DNA of 40,072 nucleotides from positions 1-40,072 of the forward strand of contig NZ_SMJX01000041.1 of assembly GCF_004348535.1 (NCBI RefSeq), in the 5' to 3' direction. Shown one piece after another: positions 8,510-17,959 of this stretch (position 1 is the first letter of the stretch; each line of letters begins with the position of its first letter). Origin of the DNA: Actinomadura sp. KC216 (GTDB lineage Bacteria > Actinomycetota > Actinomycetes > Streptosporangiales > Streptosporangiaceae). The notes below the pieces were generated by a model. The model was not told where the DNA came from and made no database searches. It worked only from the letters and a program-made list of their open reading frames with translations. Position numbers and translations under genes: made by a program.

Positions 8510-8579
8510 CATCCGGACCACGGGTGACCTGTTGCACCGGTCCAGCTCCGTATCATCCGGATACAGGGCGACATCCGGA
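8510..8579. repeat. Three direct copies of CATCCGGA plus inverted repeat in divergent promoter region
   Basis: CATCCGGA occurs at 8510-8517, 8554-8561 and 8572-8579, all on the plus strand. The middle copy overlaps a perfect inverted repeat GTATC-N5-GATAC at 8550-8564. The stretch lies between the divergent starts of the phosphatase (8469) and the small basic protein (8611), where an operator would be expected. The binding protein is unknown. Confidence 0.5.
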
Positions 8580-8610
8580 AACGCGGTTTGGCGGGCGAGG
8601 AGGCGGGCCG

Positions 8611-8847
8611 ATGGGGCAGCCGGGGATGCGGGTCACGGTGGACGCGGCGATGCGGGCGCGGGACGTCTCCCGTCCGGCCCCGGAAGGCGAGCCGGCGACC
8701 GGCGCCGACCGCGGATCGGGGAACGGGGCGGAGCCGGGCCAGGGACCCGCCGAGCCCGCCCGGCGGACGAAGGCCGCCAAGAACGAGCGGCGCCGCCTCG
8801 GCAAGCGCGGCGGCGCCCGCAAGCCCCCACCCCCGGACGGGATCTAG
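8611..8847 (+). CDS. Small hydrophilic basic protein, unknown function
   Basis: A 78-residue frame starting at ATG 8611 with GAGGAGG 8 bases upstream. The N-terminus MGQPGMRVTVDAAMRARDV could form a short structured element. The middle is Gly/Pro/Glu-rich and probably disordered, and the C-terminus is Lys/Arg-rich (RRTKAAKNERRRLGKRGG). Codon use is typical of the region and the Shine-Dalgarno is good, so I take it as real. It is divergent from the phosphatase gene and shares its repeat-containing promoter region. I recognise no domain; nucleic-acid binding is a guess from charge only. Confidence 0.65.
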   Translation: MGQPGMRVTVDAAMRARDVSRPAPEGEPATGADRGSGNGAEPGQGPAEPARRTKAAKNERRRLGKRGGARKPPPPDGI

Positions 8848-8880
8848 CCCGCCGGACGGGCGTGCCCGGGGCCGGTCGTG

Positions 8881-9348
8881 CTACGGCAGCGGCGGAAGCT
8901 CGCCGGTCTTCTCGTAGTCGCCGAGCATCGTGATCCGTCGGGTGTGGCGCTGCTCCCCGGAGTACGGGGTCTCGATGAACAGCTCCAGGAACCGCGTCGC
9001 GGTCGCCAGGTCGTGCTGCCGGGCGCCGATGCTGATGACGTTCGCGTCGTTGTGCTCGCGGGCGAGCCTGGCGGTGTCGGCGTTCCAGACCAGCGCGGCC
9101 CGCACGCCCTTGACCTTGTTGGCCGCGATCGCCTCGCCGTTGCCGGAACCGCCGATCACGACGCCCAGCGTGCCCGGCTCGGCGGCCGTCCGCTCGGCGG
9201 CCCGCAGGACGAACGGCGGGTAGTCGTCCACGGCGTCGTACTCGAACGCGCCGCAGTCGACGGCCTCGTGCCCGTTCTCCTTCAGCCAGGAGACCAGGTG
9301 CTCCTTCAGCTCGAAGCCGGCATGGTCGGTCCCAAGAAACACGCGCAT
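8881..9348 (-). CDS. rpiB: Ribose-5-phosphate isomerase B (RpiB/LacA family)
   Basis: This 155-residue protein interconverts ribose 5-phosphate and ribulose 5-phosphate in the non-oxidative pentose phosphate pathway. It starts MRVFLGTDHAGFELK, the phosphate/sugar-binding N-terminus of the family. The active-site loop VVIGGSGNGEAIAANK has Ser68 where E. coli RpiB has a catalytic Cys, with Glu72 as the likely base, as in the mycobacterial enzyme. Start ATG 9348; length is normal. In M. tuberculosis the equivalent gene (Rv2465c) sits directly beside the DsbA-like nitroreductase gene, while here about 5 kb with a metal module lies between them. Confidence 0.95.
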   Translation of the reverse strand: MRVFLGTDHAGFELKEHLVSWLKENGHEAVDCGAFEYDAVDDYPPFVLRAAERTAAEPGTLGVVIGGSGNGEAIAANKVKGVRAALVWNADTARLAREHNDANVISIGARQHDLATATRFLELFIETPYSGEQRHTRRITMLGDYEKTGELPPLP

Positions 9349-9395
9349 GGGCCCGATTCTCGCAGGCCCCGCGCGGTGGTCGCGCAGCGGTGCGG

Positions 9396-10493
9396 CTAGT
9401 CCTCGGTGCGCCCGCGGTCGACGATCGTCCGGTCGGCGAGGTCCAGGTCGTCGTCCTCGGGCGTGTCCGCGGGCGGCTCGGGCTCGGCACCGGACCCGGC
9501 CGCGGGGCCGGACGTCCCGGGGTCGGACGCCTCGGGGTCGTCGGCGGCGGTCTCGGGCTCGGACGGCTCGGCGGCGGCCGGGGCTTGGGCCGGTTGCGCG
9601 GGCTGCTGCGGCGGGACGGGCGGCGCGCCGAACTGCTGCGGAACGGGCGTGCCCGGCTGCTGCGGCACGGGGGCCCCGGGCTGCTGGGGAGCCGGGGCGC
9701 CGGGCTGCTGCGGGACGGGCGCCGCGCCCCACTGCGGCTGCTGCTGCGGCTGGCCCTGCGGCGGGACGTAGGGAACCGCCGACGGATGCGGCTGCTGCAT
9801 CGGCGGCTGCGGCATTCCCGGCGGCATCTGCTGATGCATCGGCTGCTGATGCATCGGCTGCTGGGGCATCTGCTGCTGGGGCATCCCCGGCTGCTGCATC
9901 GGCATGCCGGGCTGCTGGGGTGCGAAGGGCGGCCGCTGCGGGTACTGGAGCTGGCTGCCCTGGGGCTGCCGGGCCCCCGTCCGCGCGCCCGAGAAGGTGA
10001 AGCCGGCCAGGGCGCCGAGCCCCGCGATCCAGCCGAACGCGGTGCCCGCGACCGCGCCCTGGCTGATGGAGCTGAAGATGATCCTGGACGCGGACGGGAA
10101 GTCGAGCGTCCAGTGGGCCAGGGGCCCGTACACCAGACCGGAGATCGCCCCGGCGAGGATCGCGGCCCACCAGCCGATGATCACGGCGCCGAGCGGCCCG
10201 CGGTCCGGGTCGACGACCCGGGCCGCGCCCACCACGAACGCCCCCAGCAGGACGAAGAACAGCAGCACGGCGAAGTCCGAGATCAGGACGTAGCTCCACT
10301 CCATCCCGTCGGCCGGGTACAGCCGCCACGAGAGGGTCTGGGCCCACGACACCAGCGGCCCGACGCCCTCGTCGTACTCGAAATCGCTCTCCCTGATGGC
10401 GTCGACGACCCACTGGTTGTCGAACAGCAGGGCGATCACGGCGACCGGGAGCACGGCACCGGCCGCCATCATGAACATGCGCCGCATCGTCAT
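9396..10493 (-). CDS. Four-helix membrane protein with long Pro/Gln/Met-rich cytoplasmic tail
   Basis: A 365-residue protein with hydrophobic segments at about 9-24, 68-92, 100-122 and 140-168, followed by a ~195-residue low-complexity tail. Residues 175-255 are Gln/Pro/Met-rich with MHQQP repeats, 259-290 hold four octapeptide repeats, and 300-365 are acidic, ending DLADRTIVDRGRTED. The membrane half is probably a conserved actinobacterial hypothetical; I recognise no enzymatic motif. An acidic tail with Thr followed by hydrophobic residues (DRTIVD) resembles sites phosphorylated by Hanks kinases and read by FHA domains, but this is speculative. Start ATG 10493, with a second Met two codons later; the Shine-Dalgarno is weak. 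Confidence 0.85.
   Translation of the reverse strand: MTMRRMFMMAAGAVLPVAVIALLFDNQWVVDAIRESDFEYDEGVGPLVSWAQTLSWRLYPADGMEWSYVLISDFAVLLFFVLLGAFVVGAARVVDPDRGPLGAVIIGWWAAILAGAISGLVYGPLAHWTLDFPSASRIIFSSISQGAVAGTAFGWIAGLGALAGFTFSGARTGARQPQGSQLQYPQRPPFAPQQPGMPMQQPGMPQQQMPQQPMHQQPMHQQMPPGMPQPPMQQPHPSAVPYVPPQGQPQQQPQWGAAPVPQQPGAPAPQQPGAPVPQQPGTPVPQQFGAPPVPPQQPAQPAQAPAAAEPSEPETAADDPEASDPGTSGPAAGSGAEPEPPADTPEDDDLDLADRTIVDRGRTED
9624..9719 (-). repeat. Four tandem 24-base repeats coding for PVPQQPGA-type octapeptides
   Basis: Residues 259-290 of the membrane protein are four consecutive octapeptides: PVPQQPGA, PAPQQPGA, PVPQQPGT and PVPQQFGA. The DNA repeats in step (24 bases per unit), so copy number may vary by slippage. 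The neighbouring 9825-9870 region carries a smaller CATCGGCTGCTG-type repeat. Confidence 0.8.
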
Positions 10494-10536
10494 GCCCGCA
10501 GGGTAGTGCCGATCACCGGCCGCCGGTAGCCGTTCG

Positions 10537-11508
10537 TCACCCCGCGTAGGCGGCGGGGAAGCGGAACTCCGGATCGACCTGCTCTTCGAGGTTCTCGCCC
10601 GTCGCCTTGTTCGCCCAGCTGCGGGCGTTCTTGACGTGGAACTCCACGGCCTGGCGGTGGAACTTCTCCCAGTCCTTGGCGCGGGAGTCCACCTCGGCGC
10701 GCATGCGTTCGAGCGCGGCGACGTTGGCCTCCTCCAGCGGGACGCCCTGCCGGCCCTGCTCCAGCGCGCGGACGGCGGCCGACTGGCCGACCCAGGTCAG
10801 CAGGTCGCCGCCGACGTGGTCGCGCAGGTAGGCGACGTCCTCGTCGATCTGCACCTTGTTCCCGACGACGCGGATGGCGACGTCGTAGTTGCGGGCGTAC
10901 TCGGTGTACTGCCGGTAGACACCGACGCCCTTGCGGGTGGGTTCGGCGACCAGGAACATCAGGTCGAACCGGGTGAACAGCCCGGACGCGAACGTGTCGG
11001 CCCCGGCGGTCATGTCGACCACGACGTACTCGCCCGGCTCCTCCATGAGGTGGTTGAGGTAGAGCTCGACCGCGCCGGTCTTGGAGTGGTAGCAGGCGAC
11101 GCCGAGGTCGTCGTCGTTGAACGGTCCGGTGGCGAGGAGCGTGATCCCGGCGCCGTCCGGCCCGAGGCCGACGCCGACCTCCTGGCCGGCCTCGTGGATG
11201 GGGTCGTCGCCGCGGAAGCGCAGGAGCCGGGAGCCCGACCCGGGCGGCGTGGTCTTCACCATCGCGGACGCCGAGGAGATCCGGGGGTTGTCTCCGCGCA
11301 GGTACTCCTTGATCTCGGGGAGCCGGTCGCCCAGCGCGGGGATCTTGGCGGCGCGGCCCTCGTCCAGCCCGAGCGCGACGCCGAGATGCTGGTTGATGTC
11401 GGCGTCGACGGCCACCACGGGGAGCCCGCGTCCGGCCAGGTGCCGGACGAAGAGTGCCGACAGGGTGGTCTTGCCGCTGCCGCCCTTGCCAACGAACGCA
11501 ACCTTCAC
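10537..11508 (-). CDS. CooC-like P-loop ATPase (MinD/SIMIBI class), possible metal-centre maturation factor
   Basis: A 323-residue SIMIBI NTPase. It has a deviant Walker A GKGGSGKTTL (7-16), a switch I-like VDADINQHLG (41-50) and Walker B-like EYVVVDMTAGADTF, closest in layout to CooC-type ATPases that help insert nickel into enzymes. The CxC metal motif of classical CooC is not evident; a single Cys lies in GVACYHSK. The start is GTG 11508, because the protein then begins directly with the beta-strand VKVAFVGKGG; an upstream in-frame start would add an unrelated 27-residue extension. A Zur-like palindrome lies 20 bases upstream. The nickel-type transporter genes lie just upstream on the same strand, 259 bases away. 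The client enzyme is not in the window. Confidence 0.88.
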   Translation of the reverse strand: MKVAFVGKGGSGKTTLSALFVRHLAGRGLPVVAVDADINQHLGVALGLDEGRAAKIPALGDRLPEIKEYLRGDNPRISSASAMVKTTPPGSGSRLLRFRGDDPIHEAGQEVGVGLGPDGAGITLLATGPFNDDDLGVACYHSKTGAVELYLNHLMEEPGEYVVVDMTAGADTFASGLFTRFDLMFLVAEPTRKGVGVYRQYTEYARNYDVAIRVVGNKVQIDEDVAYLRDHVGGDLLTWVGQSAAVRALEQGRQGVPLEEANVAALERMRAEVDSRAKDWEKFHRQAVEFHVKNARSWANKATGENLEEQVDPEFRFPAAYAG

Positions 11509-11525
11509 GTATGCCCCATTTCGGT

Positions 11526-11544
11526 TATGAAAACCATTACCATT
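11526..11544 (-). promoter_or_regulatory. Zur-like operator candidate upstream of CooC-like ATPase
   Basis: TGAAAACCATTACCA (11528-11542, plus strand) is an imperfect palindrome similar to the actinobacterial Zur consensus, roughly TGaaAatgattTtCA. It stands in a very GC-rich region, with its inner edge 20 bases from the GTG start at 11508, where a repressor would block initiation. Matches are good in the left half and weaker in the right half. Assignment to Zur rather than another Fur-family protein is an inference. Confidence 0.45.
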
Positions 11545-11767
11545 CCCTCTGGTCGACCTGAGTCTGGCAAGGCTCCGGGACGGGCGCAAGCCGAAACCCC
11601 GAACCGAAAATTCACCTCGAAGAGCGTTCGCCGCGAACGCCCAAGCGCGGCGCCCGCACCTGTGAAAGACCCGTCAACCCCGAATCGTGACGTCAGTCAG
11701 CGGAGCGCGTCAGGTGACGGGCATCGCGGGGGCCGGCGAACGGCGGCGGACGGCGGACGGCGGGGGG

Positions 11768-12523
11768 TCAGCGAAGTGTGGCGGCGGGGTCGAAGCCGAA
11801 GGGGAGCTCCAGGCGGTGGGTCTTGAGGAGCCCGGGGTCGGTCAGCACGTCGCGGGTCGGCCCGTCCGCGGCGATGACCCCGCCGGACAGGATCACCGAC
11901 CGCGGGCACAGCTCCGCCGCGTACGGGAGGTCGTGCGTGACCATCAGGACGGTCACGTCCAGGCTGAGCAGGATCTCGGCCAGCTCGCGGCGGCTCGCCG
12001 GGTCCAGGTTGGAGGACGGCTCGTCCAGCACGAGGATCTCCGGCTCCATCGCCAGGACGGTCGCGACGGCGACGCGGCGCCGCTGGCCGAACGACAGGTG
12101 CTGCGGCGGCCGGTCGGCGACGTCCTGCATGCCGACGCGGGCCAGCGCGTCCTGCACCCGGCGGTCCAGGTCGGGGCCGCGCAGGCCGAGGTTGGCGGGG
12201 CCGAACGCGACGTCCTCGCGGACGGTCGGCATGAACAGCTGGTCGTCGGGGTCCTGGAACACGATGCCGACGCGGCGGCGGATCTCCCGCAGCGCCTTGC
12301 GGTCCTTCGGGTCGACGGCGAGGCCGCCGACCCTGACCTCGCCGAGGCCGCCGTGCAGGATCCCGTTGAGGTGCAGGACGAGCGTGGTCTTCCCGGCGCC
12401 GTTCGGGCCGAGGAGCGCGACGCGCTCGCCGCGCCCGATCGTCAGGTCGACGCCGTAGAGGGCCTGCGTGCCGTCCGGATAGGCGTAGGCGAGGCCCCGC
12501 ACGTCGAGCGAGGGCGCGGTCAT
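11768..12523 (-). CDS. nikO: ECF-type nickel/cobalt transporter ATPase (NikO/CbiO)
   Basis: A 251-residue ABC ATPase. Walker A is GPNGAGKTT (39-47), the Q-loop region is GIVFQDPDDQLFMPTVREDV (diagnostic of ECF ATPases), the signature is LSFGQRRRVAVA, Walker B is ILVLDEPSSNLDP and the H-loop is in VTHDLPYA. The signature begins LSFGQ rather than LSGGQ, as is common in CbiO/NikO proteins. ATG 12523 overlaps the nikQ stop by four bases (ATGA). It energises metal uptake with NikM, NikN and NikQ. The nickel assignment rests on the upstream Nur-type box; cobalt cannot be excluded. Confidence 0.93.
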   Translation of the reverse strand: MTAPSLDVRGLAYAYPDGTQALYGVDLTIGRGERVALLGPNGAGKTTLVLHLNGILHGGLGEVRVGGLAVDPKDRKALREIRRRVGIVFQDPDDQLFMPTVREDVAFGPANLGLRGPDLDRRVQDALARVGMQDVADRPPQHLSFGQRRRVAVATVLAMEPEILVLDEPSSNLDPASRRELAEILLSLDVTVLMVTHDLPYAAELCPRSVILSGGVIAADGPTRDVLTDPGLLKTHRLELPFGFDPAATLR

Positions 12524-13296
12524 GGCGCCATCCAAGCAGCCAGCGCCACCAGGGCGGCGGCCAGGGGCAGCGCGGCGGCGGCCGTCCACTGCGCGGCCGT
12601 GGCGCCTACGTCGTGCACGACGGGCATGCGCCCGTCGTAGCCGCGGCTCAGCATCGCCAGGTGGACGCGCTCGCCCCGCTCGTACGAGCGCAGGAACAGC
12701 GCCCCGACCGACCTGGCGAGGACGCGGGTGGCGCGCAGGTCGCGGGCCTCGAACCCGCGGGACGCCCGCGCCACCTTCATCCGGCCGAGCTCGGCCGCCA
12801 CGACGTCCCCGTACCGGAGCATGAACGTGGCGATCTGCGTGATGAGCTGCGGCATCCGCAGCCGCTCGATGCCGAGCAGCAGCAGCCGCGGCTCGGTGGT
12901 GGCGGCCAGCAGGATCGAGGCGACGACGCCGAGCGTCCCCTTGGCGAGGATGTTCCAGGCGCCCCACAGCCCGCTCTCGCTCAGCCCGACCCCGAGCACG
13001 GTCGTCTTCTCGCCGGTCGCGACGAACGGCAGGAGGAACGCGAACGCGACGAACGGGACCTCGATGACGACCCGCTTCACGACCGTCCCGAACGGGATCC
13101 GGGCGGTCGCCGCGACGCCCGCGAGCAGCAGCGCGTACACGCCGAACGCCCAGATCCGCTCGCGCGGCGTGGCGACGACCAGCAGCACGAACGCCAGGAC
13201 GGCGACGAGCTTGCACTGCGGCGGCAGCCGGTGCACCGGAGAGGCGCCCGGCACGTAGAGCCGCAGCGCCCCGCCGGTCCCGTGGCCCGCGCCCAT
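12520..13296 (-). CDS. nikQ: ECF-type nickel/cobalt transporter transmembrane subunit (NikQ/CbiQ)
   Basis: A 258-residue T-component with about five to six membrane segments. It carries the two cytoplasmic coupling-helix motifs with the Ala/Ser-Arg-Gly signature (ARASRGFEARD and MLSRGYDGRMP) that bind the ATPases. A short Pro-containing N-terminus (SPVHRLPPQCKL) is typical of CbiQ. ATG 13296 shares one base with the stop of the preceding gene (TGATG), and its own stop overlaps nikO by four bases, so the operon is tightly coupled. Confidence 0.93.
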   Translation of the reverse strand: MGAGHGTGGALRLYVPGASPVHRLPPQCKLVAVLAFVLLVVATPRERIWAFGVYALLLAGVAATARIPFGTVVKRVVIEVPFVAFAFLLPFVATGEKTTVLGVGLSESGLWGAWNILAKGTLGVVASILLAATTEPRLLLLGIERLRMPQLITQIATFMLRYGDVVAAELGRMKVARASRGFEARDLRATRVLARSVGALFLRSYERGERVHLAMLSRGYDGRMPVVHDVGATAAQWTAAAALPLAAALVALAAWMAP

Positions 13297-13658
13297 CAGC
13301 CGTTCGCGGACGCCCCGGACGCCGCGCCTTCCTCCCGCTCCGCGCCCCGGCCGGACGCGCCGCCGGACGAGCCGCGCCGCCGGACGCCCCAGAACAGCCC
13401 GCCGCCGACGAGCAGGACGGCGCCGACCCCGATCACGCCCGACAGGCCGCCGGACAGCCGGGCGTTGTCGATCCCCTTGACGCCGTAGTCGCCGAGCGGC
13501 GAGTCCTTGAGGGCGTGGTCTTCTTCCTTCGCGCTGATGCCCTTGTCCTCGGCGACCTTCTCCAGGCCGTCGGGGTGGGCGCTGGCGTAGAAGCTCACGA
13601 TCCCGGCCAGGACGAGCGAGACGGCGAGGAACCCGATGAAGAACCGCTTGGTGGTCAT
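13296..13658 (-). CDS. nikN: PDGLE-domain nickel/cobalt transport accessory protein (NikN/CbiN-like)
   Basis: A 120-residue protein with an N-terminal membrane segment (~6-24), the HPDGLEKVAEDKGI motif that defines the PDGLE family, a second membrane segment (~80-100) and a charged Ala/Gly-rich tail. PDGLE proteins act as the small N component needed for substrate capture by NikM/CbiM. It starts at ATG 13658 with a strong GGGAGGA seven bases upstream, 11 bases after the end of nikM, and overlaps nikQ by one base. Confidence 0.92.
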   Translation of the reverse strand: MTTKRFFIGFLAVSLVLAGIVSFYASAHPDGLEKVAEDKGISAKEEDHALKDSPLGDYGVKGIDNARLSGGLSGVIGVGAVLLVGGGLFWGVRRRGSSGGASGRGAEREEGAASGASANG

Positions 13659-13669
13659 GTCGTCCTCCC

Positions 13670-14383
13670 TCAGGCCCGCGACGGCTCGGTCGGGCCGCCC
13701 GTCTGCGGCTCGGCGGTGCGCAGCTCCAGCGGCTTGATCAGGCCGCGCGCGCCGTGCACGAGGTCGGGGCGGACGGCCAGCACGCTCGACACGGTCACGG
13801 CGGTGATCAGCGCCTCGCCGATCCCGATCAGCACGTGGACGCCGACCATCGCGGTGGCGACCTTCGCGATCGGCACGTCCGCCGTCCCGCCGACCGCGTA
13901 GAGGAGCGTGAACGCGGCGGCCGAGGCGGGAACCGAGATCACGGCGGCGGCGAACGACGACCCGGCCACCGACGCCCTCGACTTCGGCAGCACCCCCAGC
14001 AGCAGCCGGAACGTTCCGTACCCGACGATGACCGTGACGAGCCCCATCACGGTGATGTTGACGCCGAGGGCGGTGAGGCCGCCGTCCGCGAACAGGAGCG
14101 CCTGCATCAGCAGGACGACCGAGACGCACAGGATGCCCGTGTAGGGCCCGACGAGGATCGCCGCCAGGGCCCCGCCGAGCAGGTGCCCGCTCGTCCCGGA
14201 GGCCACCGGGAAGTTGAGCATCTGCGCGGCGAACACGAACGCGGCCGTCAGCCCCGCGAGCGGCGCGGTGCGGTCGTCCAGCTCCCGCCGGGCGCCGCGC
14301 AGCGCGACCGCGACCCCCGCCACCGCGACCGCGCCCGCCGCGATCGATACCGGCGCATCGATGAACCCGTCCGGTACGTGCAT
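13670..14383 (-). CDS. nikM: ECF-type nickel/cobalt transporter substrate-binding subunit (NikM/CbiM)
   Basis: A 237-residue S-component with about six to seven membrane segments. The N-terminus MHVPDGF provides the metal-binding amino group and His2, and SGHLLGG supplies His67; these match the positions of the known ligands in structurally studied NikM2. The protein sits first in a nikMNQO operon. Start ATG 14383 has GGTGAAGG directly upstream, and the conserved MHVPDG leaves no alternative. A perfect TTGCAA-N5-TTGCAA box lies 60 bases upstream and no B12 riboswitch is seen, so nickel is the more likely substrate. Confidence 0.94.
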   Translation of the reverse strand: MHVPDGFIDAPVSIAAGAVAVAGVAVALRGARRELDDRTAPLAGLTAAFVFAAQMLNFPVASGTSGHLLGGALAAILVGPYTGILCVSVVLLMQALLFADGGLTALGVNITVMGLVTVIVGYGTFRLLLGVLPKSRASVAGSSFAAAVISVPASAAAFTLLYAVGGTADVPIAKVATAMVGVHVLIGIGEALITAVTVSSVLAVRPDLVHGARGLIKPLELRTAEPQTGGPTEPSRA

Positions 14384-14403
14384 CCTTCACCGCCCCTAAC
14401 CGT

Positions 14404-14418
14404 TTCCTGCGTCAGGAA
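14404..14418 (-). promoter_or_regulatory. Inverted repeat TTCCTG-CGT-CAGGAA in the nikM leader
   Basis: A perfect 6-3-6 inverted repeat lies between the Nur-type box and the nikM start. It could form a small hairpin in the leader RNA or be a second operator. There is no T-tract, so it is not an obvious attenuator. Confidence 0.4.
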
Positions 14419-14442
14419 CAGTTTGAAGCCCGCACATCGCAG

Positions 14443-14459
14443 TTGCAAGATTCTTGCAA
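14443..14459 (-). promoter_or_regulatory. Nur-type nickel-responsive operator upstream of nikMNQO
   Basis: The stretch TTGCAAGATTCTTGCAA (plus strand) is a perfect 8-1-8 palindrome with the form TTGCAA-N5-TTGCAA. This is the operator described for Nur, the Fur-family nickel regulator of Streptomyces that controls nickel uptake and superoxide dismutase genes. Its position, 60 bases before the nikM start, is right for repression at the promoter. The nur gene itself is not in the window. Confidence 0.75.
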
Positions 14460-14508
14460 TAACCTGCACCCGCCGATCTACCTGCGGCAACCCGCGCCGG
14501 CGCCCGGC

Positions 14509-15123
14509 TCAGCCGAAGCCGGGCTCCCTGGTCCGGGTGCGCTTGAGCTCGAAGAAGCCGTCGGTGCTCGCGACCGCGACCACGCCGTCCCAGAGCTTGA
14601 CGGCGGCCTCGCCGCGCGGGATCGGCGTCACGACCGGGCCGAAGAACGCGTTGCCCTCGACCTCGATCACCGGGGTGCCGACCTCCTGGCCGACGCGGTC
14701 GATGCCGTCCTGGTGGGACGCCCGGAGCGCCTCGTCGAAGTCGGTGCTCTCGGCGGCGTCCGCGAGCGCCGGGTCCAGCCCGGCCGCCGACAGCGACGCC
14801 TCGAAGAAGGCCCGGTCGAACTTCTGCCGCTCGTGGTGGCGGCGCGTGCCCATCTCGGTGTAGAGGCGGCCGAGCACCTCGTTCCCGTACTTCTGCTCGG
14901 CGGCGATGCAGACGCGCACCGGGCCCCAGGCGTGCTTGAGGCCGCGGCGGTAGTCCTCCGGGACGTCCTTGTCCTCGTTGAGGACGCTGAGGCTCATCAC
15001 GTGCCAGCGCACCTGTATCGGGCGCTGCCTCTCGACTTCCAGGATCCAGCGGGACGTGATCCACGCCCAGGGGCACAGGGGATCGAACCAGAAGTCGACC
15101 GGTGTGAGAGCGTCCTTACTCAA
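14509..15123 (-). CDS. Mycothiol-dependent nitroreductase-like protein, DsbA fold (Rv2466c family)
   Basis: A 204-residue thioredoxin-fold protein closely resembling M. tuberculosis Rv2466c, a mycothiol-dependent reductase. Shared features are FWFDPLCPWAWITSRW near the N-terminus, HVMSLSVLNE, AWGPVRV, AAEQKYG, VGTPVIEVEGNAFFGPV and the C-terminal FFELKRTRT. The active site reads CPWA (Cys17, Ala20) where Rv2466c has CPWC, so the resolving Cys is missing and a monothiol mechanism with mycothiol is implied. I choose TTG 15123 as start because GGAGG lies seven bases upstream; the in-frame ATG further up would add a 50-residue extension not expected in the family. It is divergent from pepN, as in mycobacteria. 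Confidence 0.9.
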   Translation of the reverse strand: MSKDALTPVDFWFDPLCPWAWITSRWILEVERQRPIQVRWHVMSLSVLNEDKDVPEDYRRGLKHAWGPVRVCIAAEQKYGNEVLGRLYTEMGTRRHHERQKFDRAFFEASLSAAGLDPALADAAESTDFDEALRASHQDGIDRVGQEVGTPVIEVEGNAFFGPVVTPIPRGEAAVKLWDGVVAVASTDGFFELKRTRTREPGFG

Positions 15124-15310
15124 CGTCGCCTCCAGGGCGCGATTCGGGGGTGTCTTCCCACTAAAGGGGTGTCTTCCTGCGACAACCCGGCCCCGGCCGC
15201 CCTGATTCCCGGCGGCGCGAAGGTTCGCAAGCCCGTGGCGGACGGGCCGTTTCGGCGCCGGGTTGGTAGACATGGGGGCACCAAGCGATTAAGCCGACCG
15301 AGGAGTTCAT

Positions 15311-17845
<2,535 letters not shown>

Positions 17846-17848
17846 CGC

Positions 17849-17886
17849 GTCAGCCCGTGGGCGGGCCGATCCGCCCGCGGGCTGAC
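17849..17886 (+). terminator. Hairpin after pepN
   Basis: Arms 17849-17864 and 17871-17886 pair over 16 bases (one G-U) with a 6-base loop, starting three bases after the pepN stop. No T-tract follows, as is common for actinobacterial terminators; it may also protect the 3' end. Confidence 0.65.
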
Positions 17887-17959
17887 CAGTGGGGGCTGAC
17901 CCTGTGCACGATCCCCGTGACCGTGCGACCATCGCATGGTCACGGGGAGGGGGTTCGGT

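Noticed and set aside
14384..14508. B12 riboswitch before the ECF transporter operon
   Set aside because: The 125-base leader is too short for a cobalamin riboswitch and lacks the B12-box word; a Nur-type palindrome is present instead.
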